This document shows positions 31,660-41,805 of a stretch of DNA of 64,000 nucleotides, piece by piece. Below the pieces are notes generated by a model that did no database searches, was not told the origin of the DNA, and saw nothing but the letters and a program-made list of their open reading frames with translations. Position 1 is the first letter of the stretch. Each line of letters begins with the position of its first letter. Both the position numbers and the translations under genes were made by a program. Location: contig NC_090709.1 of assembly GCF_040954835.1 (NCBI RefSeq), forward strand, positions 45,888,490 through 45,952,489. Direction: 5' to 3'. The stretch comes from Lepisosteus oculatus (taxonomy: Eukaryota > Chordata > Actinopteri > Semionotiformes > Lepisosteidae).

Positions 31660-33184
31660 ATTCCCTAACGATCTCTCCTGTTTTAGAAATGCTTCATAAG
31701 GCGTGTTTGATTCAGGACAAACAGTATACTAATTGTACAATGCAGATTTATGCGGCATTCGTACTGGATTTGAGTGGGATTCTGAAATACTTCTTGCAAA
31801 GGTATTCAGACTTTCTTGAACCTATAATAAAAACACAGACCTGAAACTCCCTAGCTTCCAATCTCTGATGTTGCTGTCCTTAAACTCGGACGTGATGTTC
31901 TGCAGACGTGTGCATAATGTCCTGTTTTCTTACAGTGTAGACATCTTGCTGTTCACTCTCCGCATTCATCTGCTTTGTGCATTGTTAGTCCGCACCTGTA
32001 ACATGTAATGTCAGCCGTCCCCTGTTCTTCTATATCTCTTGCATGACTGCGTCCTGCTGTTGGGCTTTTGGTTGTAAAGTTTGAGCGAACGCCCCGTTCA
32101 GTGTCACTTTGTCACTGTGGTCAGAAAGCATTCTTGATTCTGCTTGAGCATGAATTCGTGAATTCTAGCGACTGTAAGAGCTCTTTCTAAAGTCAGCCCT
32201 TCCTCCTGCAGCAATTTATAGTCTCTTATGTGCACATTTTTCCACAAGTTGATATCTTAACATGTCAGTTTCCAATACTCCAAAGTCACAAGATTTAGCC
32301 AGTTCTCTTAGTGCAGTCACAAAAGCAACAACAGATTCATCCTGAGACTAAGTTCTCTGCCTAAATTTATGCCGTTCCAAAACCACTTTTCTCCGCGGTG
32401 TAAAGTAAGCGTCTAAGGCAGCTACAGTCTGTTCATATGTACCTTTTTCTCCAGGGAGGTTGGCGAAAATCCGCTGCACGGGAGCCCCGATACAGTGCAG
32501 TAGTGTAGCCCGTCTTACGGCATCCTGAGCTTCTGTAGATCCACTGGCTATTTAAAATAATCTGTACGACTCCATCCATATCTTGTATTCCTTATTCAAA
32601 TCCGGAGCTCCGAGGTTCAGTAGAAGCGGTGGAAAAAGCAGGGCATAAGCAAAGCTTCTCGGCGCGGCTGCCATATCTTCCATGGCGCAAGCTAAACGAA
32701 AAGTCCGAAAATTCAGAAGTTCGTTTCTACCAGCAAGAGAACTAAAATCTGCAGTGTTCTGCTCGCTTTGAGTCCGTCAACCACTCATCTCTCGTCGCCA
32801 TAAATGTTGTGTATCTTAATAAAGAGACGTTTTTATATTATTTTAACTATTTTGTTAACTACACAGATCACGCCCTTACACCATATATTCCCGCCTTCTA
32901 CTCTCTCGTTCTGTTGTCTCGCGATGTCTACTCACTATACTGTAACGCAACGGGAGCTCAGGCAGGCGCCCTTGCCGCATCTGGTCAGCCCCATCCCGAC
33001 TGGAGGCTCGAACCCGGGACTTCCGCGTCTCTCTGCAGCGACCTAGCCCCGTGAGCTAAAGAGAGATCTCTCTACAGCCCAGTAGCTGTAGTCCTGCTAT
33101 CACAGGGAAGGGCGGTGACGTCACCCGCTCTGGTACGCTGGCTCTTACACAGTGCTTGTCGGCCGTAAGCGTTACAATACTACA
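31660..33184 (-). mobile_element. Short-LTR Gypsy-type fossil, left-arm copy
   Basis: This is a minus-strand copy of the element at 41806-43100: one short LTR (32805-33184, itself carrying a 236 bp insertion), a tRNA-Ser-type primer site and gag sequence up to the zinc knuckles. It is broken in several places and lacks pol and the second LTR. It predates the palindrome because both arms have it. Confidence 0.7.
32942..33177. mobile_element. 236-bp non-coding insertion in the left-arm LTR
   Basis: The right arm has the empty site (CACTAAACTACA). Here the insert is flanked by TACT on both sides, or by 8 bases (ACTATACT and ACAATACT) allowing one mismatch. Its ends are GTAACGC and GCGTTAC. Inside, on the minus strand, is tRNA-like sequence (TTTAGCTCACGGGGCTAGG, CGGGTTCGAGCC). 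It is a MITE- or SINE-like insertion younger than the palindrome. Confidence 0.7.
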
Positions 33185-33316
33185 TTTAGCATGACTTCTT
33201 GTTGCAGTTGAGCTCAAAGCTGGAGATGATCTCCATATTCTACCGCCGTAACTAGTCCGAAACGTAGTACACAGTACACACTTTTTAAGTGTGTTTCAGC
33301 GCCCTGTCACAGAAAG

Positions 33317-33371
33317 GTACCCCAGTCTCCCGCGCAACAAGCGGGGGTACTCAGCACTATACTAACGAGGA
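33317..33371 (-). pseudogene. tRNA-Asp-type fragment with GTT anticodon, left arm
   Basis: On the minus strand, TCCTCGTTAGTATAGTGCTG, then CCCGC TTGTTGC GCGGG GAGACTGGGGT. The body is tRNA-Asp, but loop TTGTTGC gives GTT where Asp has GTC. The T-arm and 3' acceptor are missing. The partner is 41599-41653. Confidence 0.65.
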
Positions 33372-33764
33372 GCACTTGTCTGGAGCTGAGCGTCAGCTCT
33401 GTTTACTGTCAGCAGTCATTTCCTCATTTCTAAAGACTTTTTCACTTGCTCTCAGCTTTTAAAGACGGTCATAAACGCTCAAGAAGTAATTCATGTCAGT
33501 TTGAAGTCTGTTTCTGTTGTCTCTGTTGTCTCAGCTCTTGATAAAGAAAAGCCGTGCGTGGGAGACTCCCTCTCTGAAGAAGTTTGCCGTCACCCTGCTA
33601 GGGAGAAGAGCCATCAATCACTGAGGCAACCACTGACACAGTTAACATTAAACACGTGAAATGCGAGATGTTGTGATTTTTTTCCCGCTTAAGGCTTCTA
33701 TCGTTTCTACTCTAACGAGAAAGACCTCTTTATTAGAAGTGAGATTTTAACAAACGTCTCCAGG

Positions 33765-33820
33765 GTTAACTGCGACCTGAACGCAACGCCTTAGACCACC
33801 AGCCATCTTGCCTGTGGTAC
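33765..33820 (-). pseudogene. tRNA-Leu (CAG) 5'-part fragment, left arm
   Basis: On the minus strand, AAGATGGCTGGTGGTCTAAG, then GCGTTGCGTTCAGGTCGCAG with anticodon CAG. The variable and T arms are lost. The partner is 41172-41230. Confidence 0.65.
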
Positions 33821-34450
33821 TTAGAGCAGCGCTCAATAAAAATGATCAGAACCCGAAAGCGCTTCTTATGCGGATCAGTATATTCCGATACCACTGGTTC
33901 TGCAGAAGAAATAAGAAAAGCCGAACTCAAAGCAGTGTGTTGCCATTACGGGTACTCTGTCTGCAGCTGCTTTAAGATCTACTCACACCGTGTTGCCATT
34001 AAGGCTACCTAGTTAAAAAAAAAACTTATCGTCATCTTTTTGAACGTGATTATTAGACACCCGTTAAATCTCCACCGAGGTTTCTTGAGAGATCTTTCAG
34101 CGAGCGAGTATTAAAAAACTACGTCGCTTCCAACCTCTGCTCTCACTGTAAACTCGGACGTGATGTTCTGCAGATGTGCAGTGTGCCTTTCCTCTTGTCG
34201 TATTCAAGAGTACTCACTGTGTGCGCTCCTCACTGCGTGTTCTGTACTCTACTGTGATTTAATTTAGATGATTACGTGGAGTAGAGTGACAAGATCTACT
34301 TGAACATTTTCGGTTTGTGAAATGAAAAACTAAATACACTACTGTAAATACAAGTAATGGACATTTAAAATAACCACAGTACAGCTAGAAGAGTGAAAGA
34401 TAAGAGACTATTTAGAATGACATTCACAATAGACTTAAGAACAGCACAAC

Positions 34451-34523
34451 CGCCCGAACAGGGACTTGAACCCTGGGCCCTCAGATTAAAAGTCTGATGC
34501 TCTACCGACTGAGCTATCCGGGC
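34451..34523 (-). tRNA. tRNA-Lys (TTT), left arm
   Basis: The 73-nt gene has acceptor GCCCGGA/TTCGGGC plus G, D-arm TAGCTCAGTCGGTAGAGC, anticodon arm CAGACTTTTAATCTG (TTT, Lys) and T-arm CAGGG TTCAAGT CCCTG. All stems pair. Two further near-identical copies lie at 37423-37495 and 40488-40560 on the opposite strand. Confidence 0.96.
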
Positions 34524-35807
34524 TCTGAAAGAAAGTCGACACTGTCGGGATCCTCGCAAGTCACGTGTTTCTTGTGCCGAAGAGCAGTCATACCTGACCC
34601 GTCTGGAATGACCACTGACAGACTTTATCCAGAAGCCACGGCACCACTTCCAGTAGAATGAGAGAGAAATACAGCATGACATGGGTAGTTAAGGGGCTCC
34701 CACAATCCATCTATCCTCACATTACTGATTTTTTTCAATAGCATTTTGACCTTTTTTCACATTCAGATTTTTTTCACATTTAATAAAATCTTTTAATCAA
34801 CAACATTAAAAAGAAAACAAATGGAACATTTTTTGGAACAATAATTAAAAAAAAAACTTTCAATGCCTTGGTTGTATGCGTTTATAAAGGGAGTTGCAAC
34901 AGTGCTGAAATGTAAAGAGCATTTCTGTAGAGAAAACGGCATTTTTTCTGCCTTAAGCTTAGGGAGAATGTCTTTTAGAAATTCTATTTTATAACACCTT
35001 GCACAGCCTCCCGGCAGACTAACAAATATTTTTTTTGAGAAATTGGCTCACACACCGGAAGACACTAACGTTTATTTACGTTAGAGTATGTGAATAACAG
35101 TTTAACCGAAAAAGTTTGTAATTGTGATTTTGTTAAAATTCAATAAATCGTCTATCATCAGTAAGTAATTATTAAGAAAGTGTTTTATTTCATAAATTAT
35201 AAGACAATTTAGAGAGTTTATAGGTCATAAACGTCGGTTATGTTCTTTTAACTCTAGCATTCAGGATCCAAACCCAGGTGCGGACGGTTGTGTTTCTTGA
35301 ATCTCTTGTAATCATCAAAAGTCGATGTGTAGTCCTTCAGTACTTTCTCGAGTTGTGCCATGGATATTTTATACGATCAATACTTGTCATGCTCTTTTGC
35401 ATTTTCATTAACAAACGGAAAAAGTTCAAAGTGTGTTTATGGCTGCGCTTCACATCTACACGAGAGCAGTACAGGACAGTGCGGAGTTCAGAAGGAGGAT
35501 TCGCTCACTGAATGATCTCTCAAGAAATCCCGGGTAAGATTCAAGAGGTGTTTTCTGCAACAGCCACGGCAAGTGTGAAGCAATCTCTGGATTTCCTGAA
35601 TTTGAACTAAATTATTAGGGTTAGGGTTAGTTCAAATAATTTAGGATTTAACAGAACTAAATGAGGTACATTTAAAACAGCAGCGCAACTCTGCAGCACG
35701 TCGAGTGTGCCTGCATTTAGTTGTGTAAACCTGGCTCTCTCTGAACACAAGGAAAGAGTTCTCACTCAACAGAAGATTGCAATGTGAGTACTGTAATATA
35801 AAGCACC
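34524..35807. other. Palindrome arm spacer between tRNA-Lys and tRNA-Ala
   Basis: AT-rich, conserved in the right arm (39230-40487), with no gene. A (GGGTTA)2 telomere-type insertion sits at 35627-35638 within TTATTAGGGTTAGGGTTAG. The right arm lacks it. Confidence 0.7.
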
Positions 35808-35879
35808 TGGAGATGCCAGGGATTGAACCCGGGACCTCATACATGCAAAGCATGCGCTCTACCACTGAGCTACATCCCC
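35808..35879 (-). tRNA. tRNA-Ala (TGC), left arm
   Basis: The 72-nt gene has acceptor GGGGATG/CATCTCC plus A, D-arm TAGCTCAGTGGTAGAGC, anticodon arm CATGC TTTGCAT GTATG (TGC, Ala) and T-arm CCGGG TTCAATC CCTGG. It looks functional. The partner in the right arm, 39158-39229, reads CGC. Confidence 0.94.
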
Positions 35880-36102
35880 AATGTTTTTACAATGAAAAAC
35901 GTAAAGGAACAGACTTAGAGATGTGCAGATGCTCACTGATCACAATCCACCACTCACGAAGAATGCCTGCAGTTTCCCACTTTCGCGTTTCCTCTACTAC
36001 AGAATAAATTCATGGGAATGAAGAAATAAGGAAGGAAAAATAATCGCATTGAAGCTTCAAGAGACTGGGCACAAATTAATCTATTATTTTTGTATCCAGT
36101 CA

Positions 36103-36140
36103 CACGTGCGACGGTGGTTAATTCCCAGACGGGGAAGTGC
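36103..36140 (+). pseudogene. tRNA-Asp 3'-end fragment, left arm
   Basis: GGTTAATTCCCAGACGGGGA corresponds to the T-arm and acceptor end of tRNA-Asp (GATTCCCCGACGGGGAG in the family). The partner at about 38922-38960 on the minus strand reads GATTCCCAGACGGGGGAG. Confidence 0.45.
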
Positions 36141-36692
36141 TTTTTTTCTACCTCCTTACTCGACTGTCTTTCAATTCTGTTTTATTTGAAAGCTTTTTGC
36201 ATCTTTTAAGTGCTCTTGATTAAACTATGCATAGAAAAACAGCACTACTGATGATTTTCATGGACCGATGCACACTTGTTCTGTACAACTCGAGTGATAA
36301 AGCCCTGTCTGCAAATATTGTAGAAGAACATAAAAGGGTGAAACAACGCCCCAACCACAGGAATGGTAACAAGCAGGATCGTGTTCTTATTTGATAAGTC
36401 CTTTTGAGATGTCTTATCAATGCACACAGGCGTTAGAGCTGAATAATTTACTTTTAGTGGTGTTTTTAAACAAAGATGGAACATGTTATTTCTATACCAG
36501 GAACAAAGGAGCTGACTTTAACTTTAAGAGGCAAAAACGACACCTTATCAAAGCTAATATCAACTAAAATGACATCACAACAAAAGAGTGGAGCCTTGAG
36601 TGAATAAAATTAGTTTTCATTGGACGTATGTGTCTCCATAACTTTGTAGGTGAGAGAGAGGATTGTGATAATTTGCAGGTGCTTCTCGGAAG

Positions 36693-36752
36693 TGCGTTGG
36701 TAGTACAGGCGCCTTCCAAATAATTGAGTCGGGTTTGAATCCCAGCCAGTAC
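36693..36752 (+). pseudogene. tRNA-Gly (TCC)-like pseudogene, left arm
   Basis: GTGCGTTGGTAGTACAGG, then GCCTTCCAAATAATTGA (TCC) and T-arm GGGTTTGAATCCCAGCCAGT. The D-arm is shortened compared with tRNA-Gly(TCC), and the anticodon stem is broken. The partner is 38357-38420. Confidence 0.6.
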
Positions 36753-36860
36753 AAACCCAAATCTTTTCAAGATAATTTGTGGTCCGCTAACACATCTTTT
36801 GAAACACTACAACAGGTAACACCCCGTGTGAAACATCATGAACATTTGTTAAAGCCTGAG

Positions 36861-38249
36861 TTGTACATACTCTAACGTAAATAAACGTTAGTGTCTTCTG
36901 GTGTGTGAGCCAATTTCTCCAAAAAAATATTTGTTAGTCTGTCGGGAGGCTGTGCAAGGTGTTAAGAAATAGAATTTCTAAAAGACAGGCTCCCTATAAC
37001 ATCAAGGCAGAAAAAATGCTGTTTTCTCTACAGAAATGCTCTTTAAATTTCAGCACTGTTGCAACTCCCTTTATAAAGGGTGTGCAAACGTATACAACCA
37101 AGGCATTGAAAGATTTTTTTAATTATTGTTCCAAAAAATGTTCCATTTGTTTTCTTTTTAATGTTGTTGATAAAAAGATTTTATTAAATGTGAAAAAAAT
37201 CTGAATGTGAAAAAAAATCAGTAATGTGAGGAAAGATGGATTGTGGGAGCCCCTTAACTACCCATGTCATGCTGTATTTCTCACTCATTCTACTGGGAGT
37301 GGTGCCGTCGCTTCTGGATAAAGTCTGTCGGTGGTCATTCCAGACGGGTCAGGTATGACTGCTCTTCGGCACAAGAGACAGGTTAATTGCGAGGATCCCG
37401 ACAGTGTCGATCTTCTTTCAGAGCCCGGATAGCTCAGTCGGTAGAGCATCAGACTTTTAATCTGAGGGCCCAGGGTTCAAGTCCCTGTTCGGGCGATTGT
37501 GCTGTTCTTAAGTCTGTTGTGAAAGTCATTCTACATAGTCTTTCATCTTTCACTCTTCTAGCTGTACTGTGGTTATTTTAAATGTCCATTACTTGTATTT
37601 ACAGTAGTGCATTTAGTGTTTCATTTCACAAACCGAAAATGTTCAAGTAGATCTTGTCACTCTACTCCACATGGTTTTATGAGGCGTGGAAACGACCACA
37701 ACTTCATTTCTGAGATGCTTTCTCTCACGTGGTGAAATCTCGACCTCTTTGGCATCTCTGGCTATAGTTCTTCTGTAGAGCACCTCTGCTTATAGTGCCC
37801 TTGAAGTCATTTTATTTTTACAGGAAGACGCATTCCCTAACGATCTCTCCTGTTTTAGAAATGCTTCATAAGGCGTGTTTGATTCAAGGGACAAACAGTA
37901 TACTAATTGTACAATGCAGATCTATGCAGCATTCGTACTGGATTTGACTGGGATTCTGAAATACTTCTTGAAAAGGTATTCAGATTTTTTTGAACCTATA
38001 ATAAAAACACAGACCTGAAACTCCCTAGCTTCCAATCTCTGATGTTGCTGTCCTTAAACTCGGACGTGATGTTCTGCAGACGTGCAGTGTGCCTTTACTC
38101 TCGTAGTTTTCAAAACGACCTCCGTTGTCGGGCGCAGTTAAAGTGGAACTGGCCTGACTGCACAGGAAAGTACGGAATGATAAAATGTTTCTACGGCTCA
38201 AAATGTCCCCTTAGACCCTCGTCATGTCTCTGTGAGGAACGGGCAGGTA
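36861..38249. repeat. Palindrome centre built from further arm pieces
   Basis: 36870-37660 is another copy of the tRNA-Lys unit, in the orientation of the right arm (39960-40740). 37660-38150 is another copy of the gag-remnant tract in the orientation of the left arm (31560-31930). About 38036-38249 also matches 59575-59820. The centre is therefore not unique sequence. Confidence 0.75.
37423..37495 (+). tRNA. tRNA-Lys (TTT), centre copy
   Basis: Same 73-nt sequence as the reverse complement of 34451-34523, with all stems intact (anticodon loop CTTTTAA). It lies in the palindrome centre. Confidence 0.95.
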
Positions 38250-38356
38250 GAGAGGTTTAACAGATGCTCATGATGTTTCACACGGGTGTTACCTGTTGTA
38301 GTGTTTCAAAAGATGTGTTAGCGGACCACAGATTATCTTGAAAAGATTTGGGTTTG

Positions 38357-38420
38357 CACTGGCTGGGATTCAAACCTGACTCAATTATTTGGAAGGCGCC
38401 TGTACCACCAACGCACTTCC
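38357..38420 (-). pseudogene. tRNA-Gly (TCC)-like pseudogene, right arm
   Basis: Minus-strand partner of 36693-36752 with the same shortened D-arm (GCGTTGGTGGTACAGGC) and TCC-bearing loop. Both arms share the damage, so it predates the inversion. Confidence 0.6.
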
Positions 38421-39157
38421 GAGAAGCACCTGCAAATTATCACACTCCTCTCTCTCACCTACAAAGTTATGGAGACACAGACGTCCAATGAAAGCTCAAG
38501 GCTCCACTCAAGGCTTTATTCACTCAAGGCTACACTCTTTTGTTGTGATGTCATTTTAATTAATATTAGCTTTGATAAGGTGTCATTTTTGCCTCTTAAA
38601 GGTAAAGTCTGCTCCTTTCTTCCTGGTATAGAAAGAACGTGTTCCATCTTTGTTTAAAAACACCACTAAAAGTAAATTATTCAGCTCTACCGCCTGTGTG
38701 CATTGACAAGACACCTCAAAAGGACATATTAAATAAGAACACGATCCTTCCTGTTACCATTCCTGTGGTTGGGGCGTCGTTTCACCCTTTTACATTAAAT
38801 CATCAGCACTGCTGTTTTTCTATGCATAGTTTAATCAAGAGCACTTAAAAGATGCAAAAAGCTTACAAATAAAATAGAATTGAAAGACAGTCGAGTAAGG
38901 AGGTAGAAAAAAAGCACTCCCCCGTCTGGGAATCAACCACCGTCGCCCATGTAACTGGATGCAAAAATAACAGATTAATTTGTGCACAGTCTCTTGAAGC
39001 TTCGATGCCATTATTTTTCCTTCCTTATTTTTTCATTCCTATGAATTTACTCTGTAGTAGAAGAAACGCGAAAGTGGGAAACTGCAGACAATCTTCATGA
39101 GTGGTGTGATCAGTGAGCCTTTGCACATCTCTAAGTAATTCCGTAAACTTTTTCATC

Positions 39158-39229
39158 GGGGATGTAGCTCAGTTGTAGCGCGCATGCTTCGCATGTCTGA
39201 GGTCCCGGGTTCAATCCCTGGCATCTCCA
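39158..39229 (+). tRNA. tRNA-Ala (CGC), right arm
   Basis: The 72-nt gene has acceptor GGGGATG/CATCTCC plus A, anticodon arm CATGC TTCGCAT GTCTG (CGC, Ala) and T-arm CCGGG TTCAATC CCTGG. The D-loop reads CAGTTGTAGCGCG, a little altered from the partner. The isotype is unchanged, but the wobble base differs from the left-arm TGC copy. Confidence 0.88.
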
Positions 39230-40487
39230 GGTGCTTTATATTACAGTACTCACATCGCAATCTTCTGGTGAGTGAGAACTCTTTGCTTGTGTTCAGAGAG
39301 AGCCAGGTTTACACAATTAAATGCAGGCACACTCGACGTGCTGCAGAGTTGCGCTGCTGTTTTAAATGTACCTCTTTTAGTTCTGTTAAATCCTAAATTA
39401 TTTGAACTAATAATTTAGTTCAAATTCAGGAAATCCTGAGATTGCTTCACACTTGTCATGGCTGTTGCAGAAAACACCTGTTGAATCTCACCCGGGATTT
39501 CCTGAGAGATCATTCAGCGAGCGAATCCTCCTTCTGAACTCCGCATTAAACTGAAAGCTTCACGAACTCCTCACTGCGTGTCCTGTACTGTTACAAGTGC
39601 TGTCGTGTAGATGTGAAGCACAGCCATAAACACACTTTGAACTTTTTCCGTTTATTAAGGAAAATGCAAAAGAGCATGACAAGTATTGAACGTATAAAAT
39701 ATCCATGGCACAACTGGAGAAAGTACTGAAGGACTACACATCGACTTTTGATCATTACAAGAGATTCAAGAAACACAACCGTCCGCACCTGGGTTTGGAT
39801 CCTGAACGCTAGAGTTAAAAGAACATAAGCGACGGATATGACCTATAAACTCTCTGAATTGTCTTATAGTTTATGAAATAAAACAATTTCTTAATAAATT
39901 CTAACTGTTGATAGACGATTTATTGAATTTTAACAAAATCACAATTACAAACTTTTTCGGTTAAACTGTTATTCACTTACTCTAAAGTAAATAAACGTTA
40001 GTGTCTTCCGGTGTGTGAGCCAATTTCTCCAAAAAATATTTGTTAGTCTGTCGGGAGGCTGTGCAAGGTGTTAAGAAATAGAATTTCGAAAAGACAAGCT
40101 CTCTAAGCTGAACATCAAGGCTGTTTTCTCTACAGAAATGCTCTTTAAATTTCAGCACTGTTGCAACTCCCTTTATAAAGGGTGTGCACACGTATACAAC
40201 CAAGGCATTGAAATATTTTTTTTAATTATTGTTCCAAAAAACGTTCCATTTATTTTCTTTTTAATGTTGTTGATTAAAAGATTTTATTAAATGAGAAAAA
40301 AATCTGAATGTGAAAAAGGTCAAAATGCTATTGAAAAAAATCAGTAATGTGAGGAAAGATGGATTGTGGGAGCCCCTTAACTACCCATGTAATGCTTTAT
40401 TTCTCACTCATTCTACTGGGAGTGGTGCCGTCACTTCTGGATAAAGTCTGTCAGTGGTCATCCCGACAGTGCTAACCTTCTTTCAGA

Positions 40488-40560
40488 GCCCGGATAGCTC
40501 AGTCGGTTGAGCATCAGACTTTTAATCTGAGGGCCCAGGGTTCAAGTCCCTGTTCGGGCG
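40488..40560 (+). tRNA. tRNA-Lys (TTT), right arm
   Basis: The 73-nt copy matches the other two except for GGTTGAGC in the D-arm in place of GGTAGAGC. Anticodon loop and all other stems are intact. Confidence 0.94.
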
Positions 40561-41171
40561 GTTGTGCTGTTCTTATTGTGTCTATTGTGAATGTCATCCT
40601 AAATAGTCTTTTATCTTTCACTCTTCTAGCTGTACTGTGGTTATTTTAAATGTCCATTACTTGTATTTACAGTAGTGTATTTAGTGTTTCATTTCACAAA
40701 CCGAAAATGTTCACTCTACTCCACGTAATCATCTAAATTAAATCACAGTAGAGTACAGAACACGCAGTGAGGAGCTCACACAGTGTGTACTCTTGAATAC
40801 GACAAGAGGAAAGGCACACTGCAACTCTGCAGAACATCACGTCCGAGTTTACAGTGAGAGCAGAGGTTGGAAGCGACGTAGTTTTTTAATACTCGCTCGC
40901 TGAACGATCTCTCAAGAAACCTCGGTGGAGATTTAACGGGTGTCTAATAATCACGTTCAAAAAGATGACGATAAGTTTTTTTTAACTAGGTAGCCTTAAT
41001 GGTGTGAGTAGATCTTAAAGCAGCTGCACAGTACCCGTAATGGCAACACACTGCTTTGAGTTCGGCTTTTCTTATTTCTTCTGCAGAACCAGTGGTATCG
41101 GAATATACTGATCCGCATAAGAATCGCTTTCGGTTTTTGATCATTTTTATTGAGCACTGCTCTAAGTACCA

Positions 41172-41230
41172 CAGGCCAGATGGCTGGTGGTCTAAGGCGT
41201 TACGTTCAGGTCGCAGTTAACCCTGGAGAC
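41172..41230 (+). pseudogene. tRNA-Leu (CAG) 5'-part fragment, right arm
   Basis: Partner of 33765-33820: CAGATGGCTGGTGGTCTAAG, then CGTTACGTTCAGGTCGCAG. Truncated after the anticodon arm in both arms. Confidence 0.65.
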
Positions 41231-41598
41231 GTTTGTTAAAATCTCACTTCTAATAAAGAGGTCTTTCTCGTTAGAGTAGAAACGATAGAAGCCTTAAGCG
41301 GGAAAAAAATCACAACATCTCGCATTTCACGTGTTTAATGTTAACTGTCTCAGTAGTTGCCTCGGTGATTGATGGCTCTTCTCCCTCGCAGGGTGACGGC
41401 AAACTTCTTCAGAGAGGGAGTCTCCCATGCACGGCTTTTCTTTATCAAGAGCTGAGACAACAGAAACAGACTTCCAACTGACATTAATTACTTCTTGAGC
41501 GTTTAGTTTAAAAGCTGAAAGCAGGTGAAAAAGTCTTTGGAAATGAGGAAATGACTGCTGACAGTAAACAGAGCTGACGCTCAGCTGCAGACAAGCGC

Positions 41599-41653
41599 TC
41601 CTCTTTAGTATAGTGCTGAGTACCCCCGCTTGTTGCGCGGGAGACTGGGGTGC
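41599..41653 (+). pseudogene. tRNA-Asp-type fragment with GTT anticodon, right arm
   Basis: TCCTCTTTAGTATAGTGCTG, then CCCGC TTGTTGC GCGGG. Same anticodon change and the same missing 3' part as the left-arm partner, so both events came before the inversion. Confidence 0.65.
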
Positions 41654-41805
41654 GTTTCTGTGACAGGGCGCTGGTTTAATTTTTTAACAACCTGAGTTCA
41701 CTTAAAAAGTGTGTACTGTGTACTACGTTTCGGATTAGTTACGGCGGTAGAATATGGAGATCATCTCTAGCTTTGAGCTCAACTGCAACAAGAAGTCATG
41801 CTAAA

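Larger units (their letters stand above)
29552..36860. repeat. Large palindrome, left arm
   Basis: This 7.3 kb arm recurs in reverse complement at 38250-44963. Landmark pairs: 29650-29900 with 44640-44880; tRNA-Leu-like pseudogenes 30194-30301 with 44245-44336; Thr-type tRNAs 31235-31306 with 43497-43566; gag fossil 31660-33184 with 41806-43100; tRNA-Lys 34451-34523 with 40488-40560; tRNA-Ala 35808-35879 with 39158-39229; tRNA-Gly-like 36693-36752 with 38357-38420. The arms differ by point changes and several indels. The outer end lies at AAAACTACAGCAGCAGGAGT. Confidence 0.9.
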
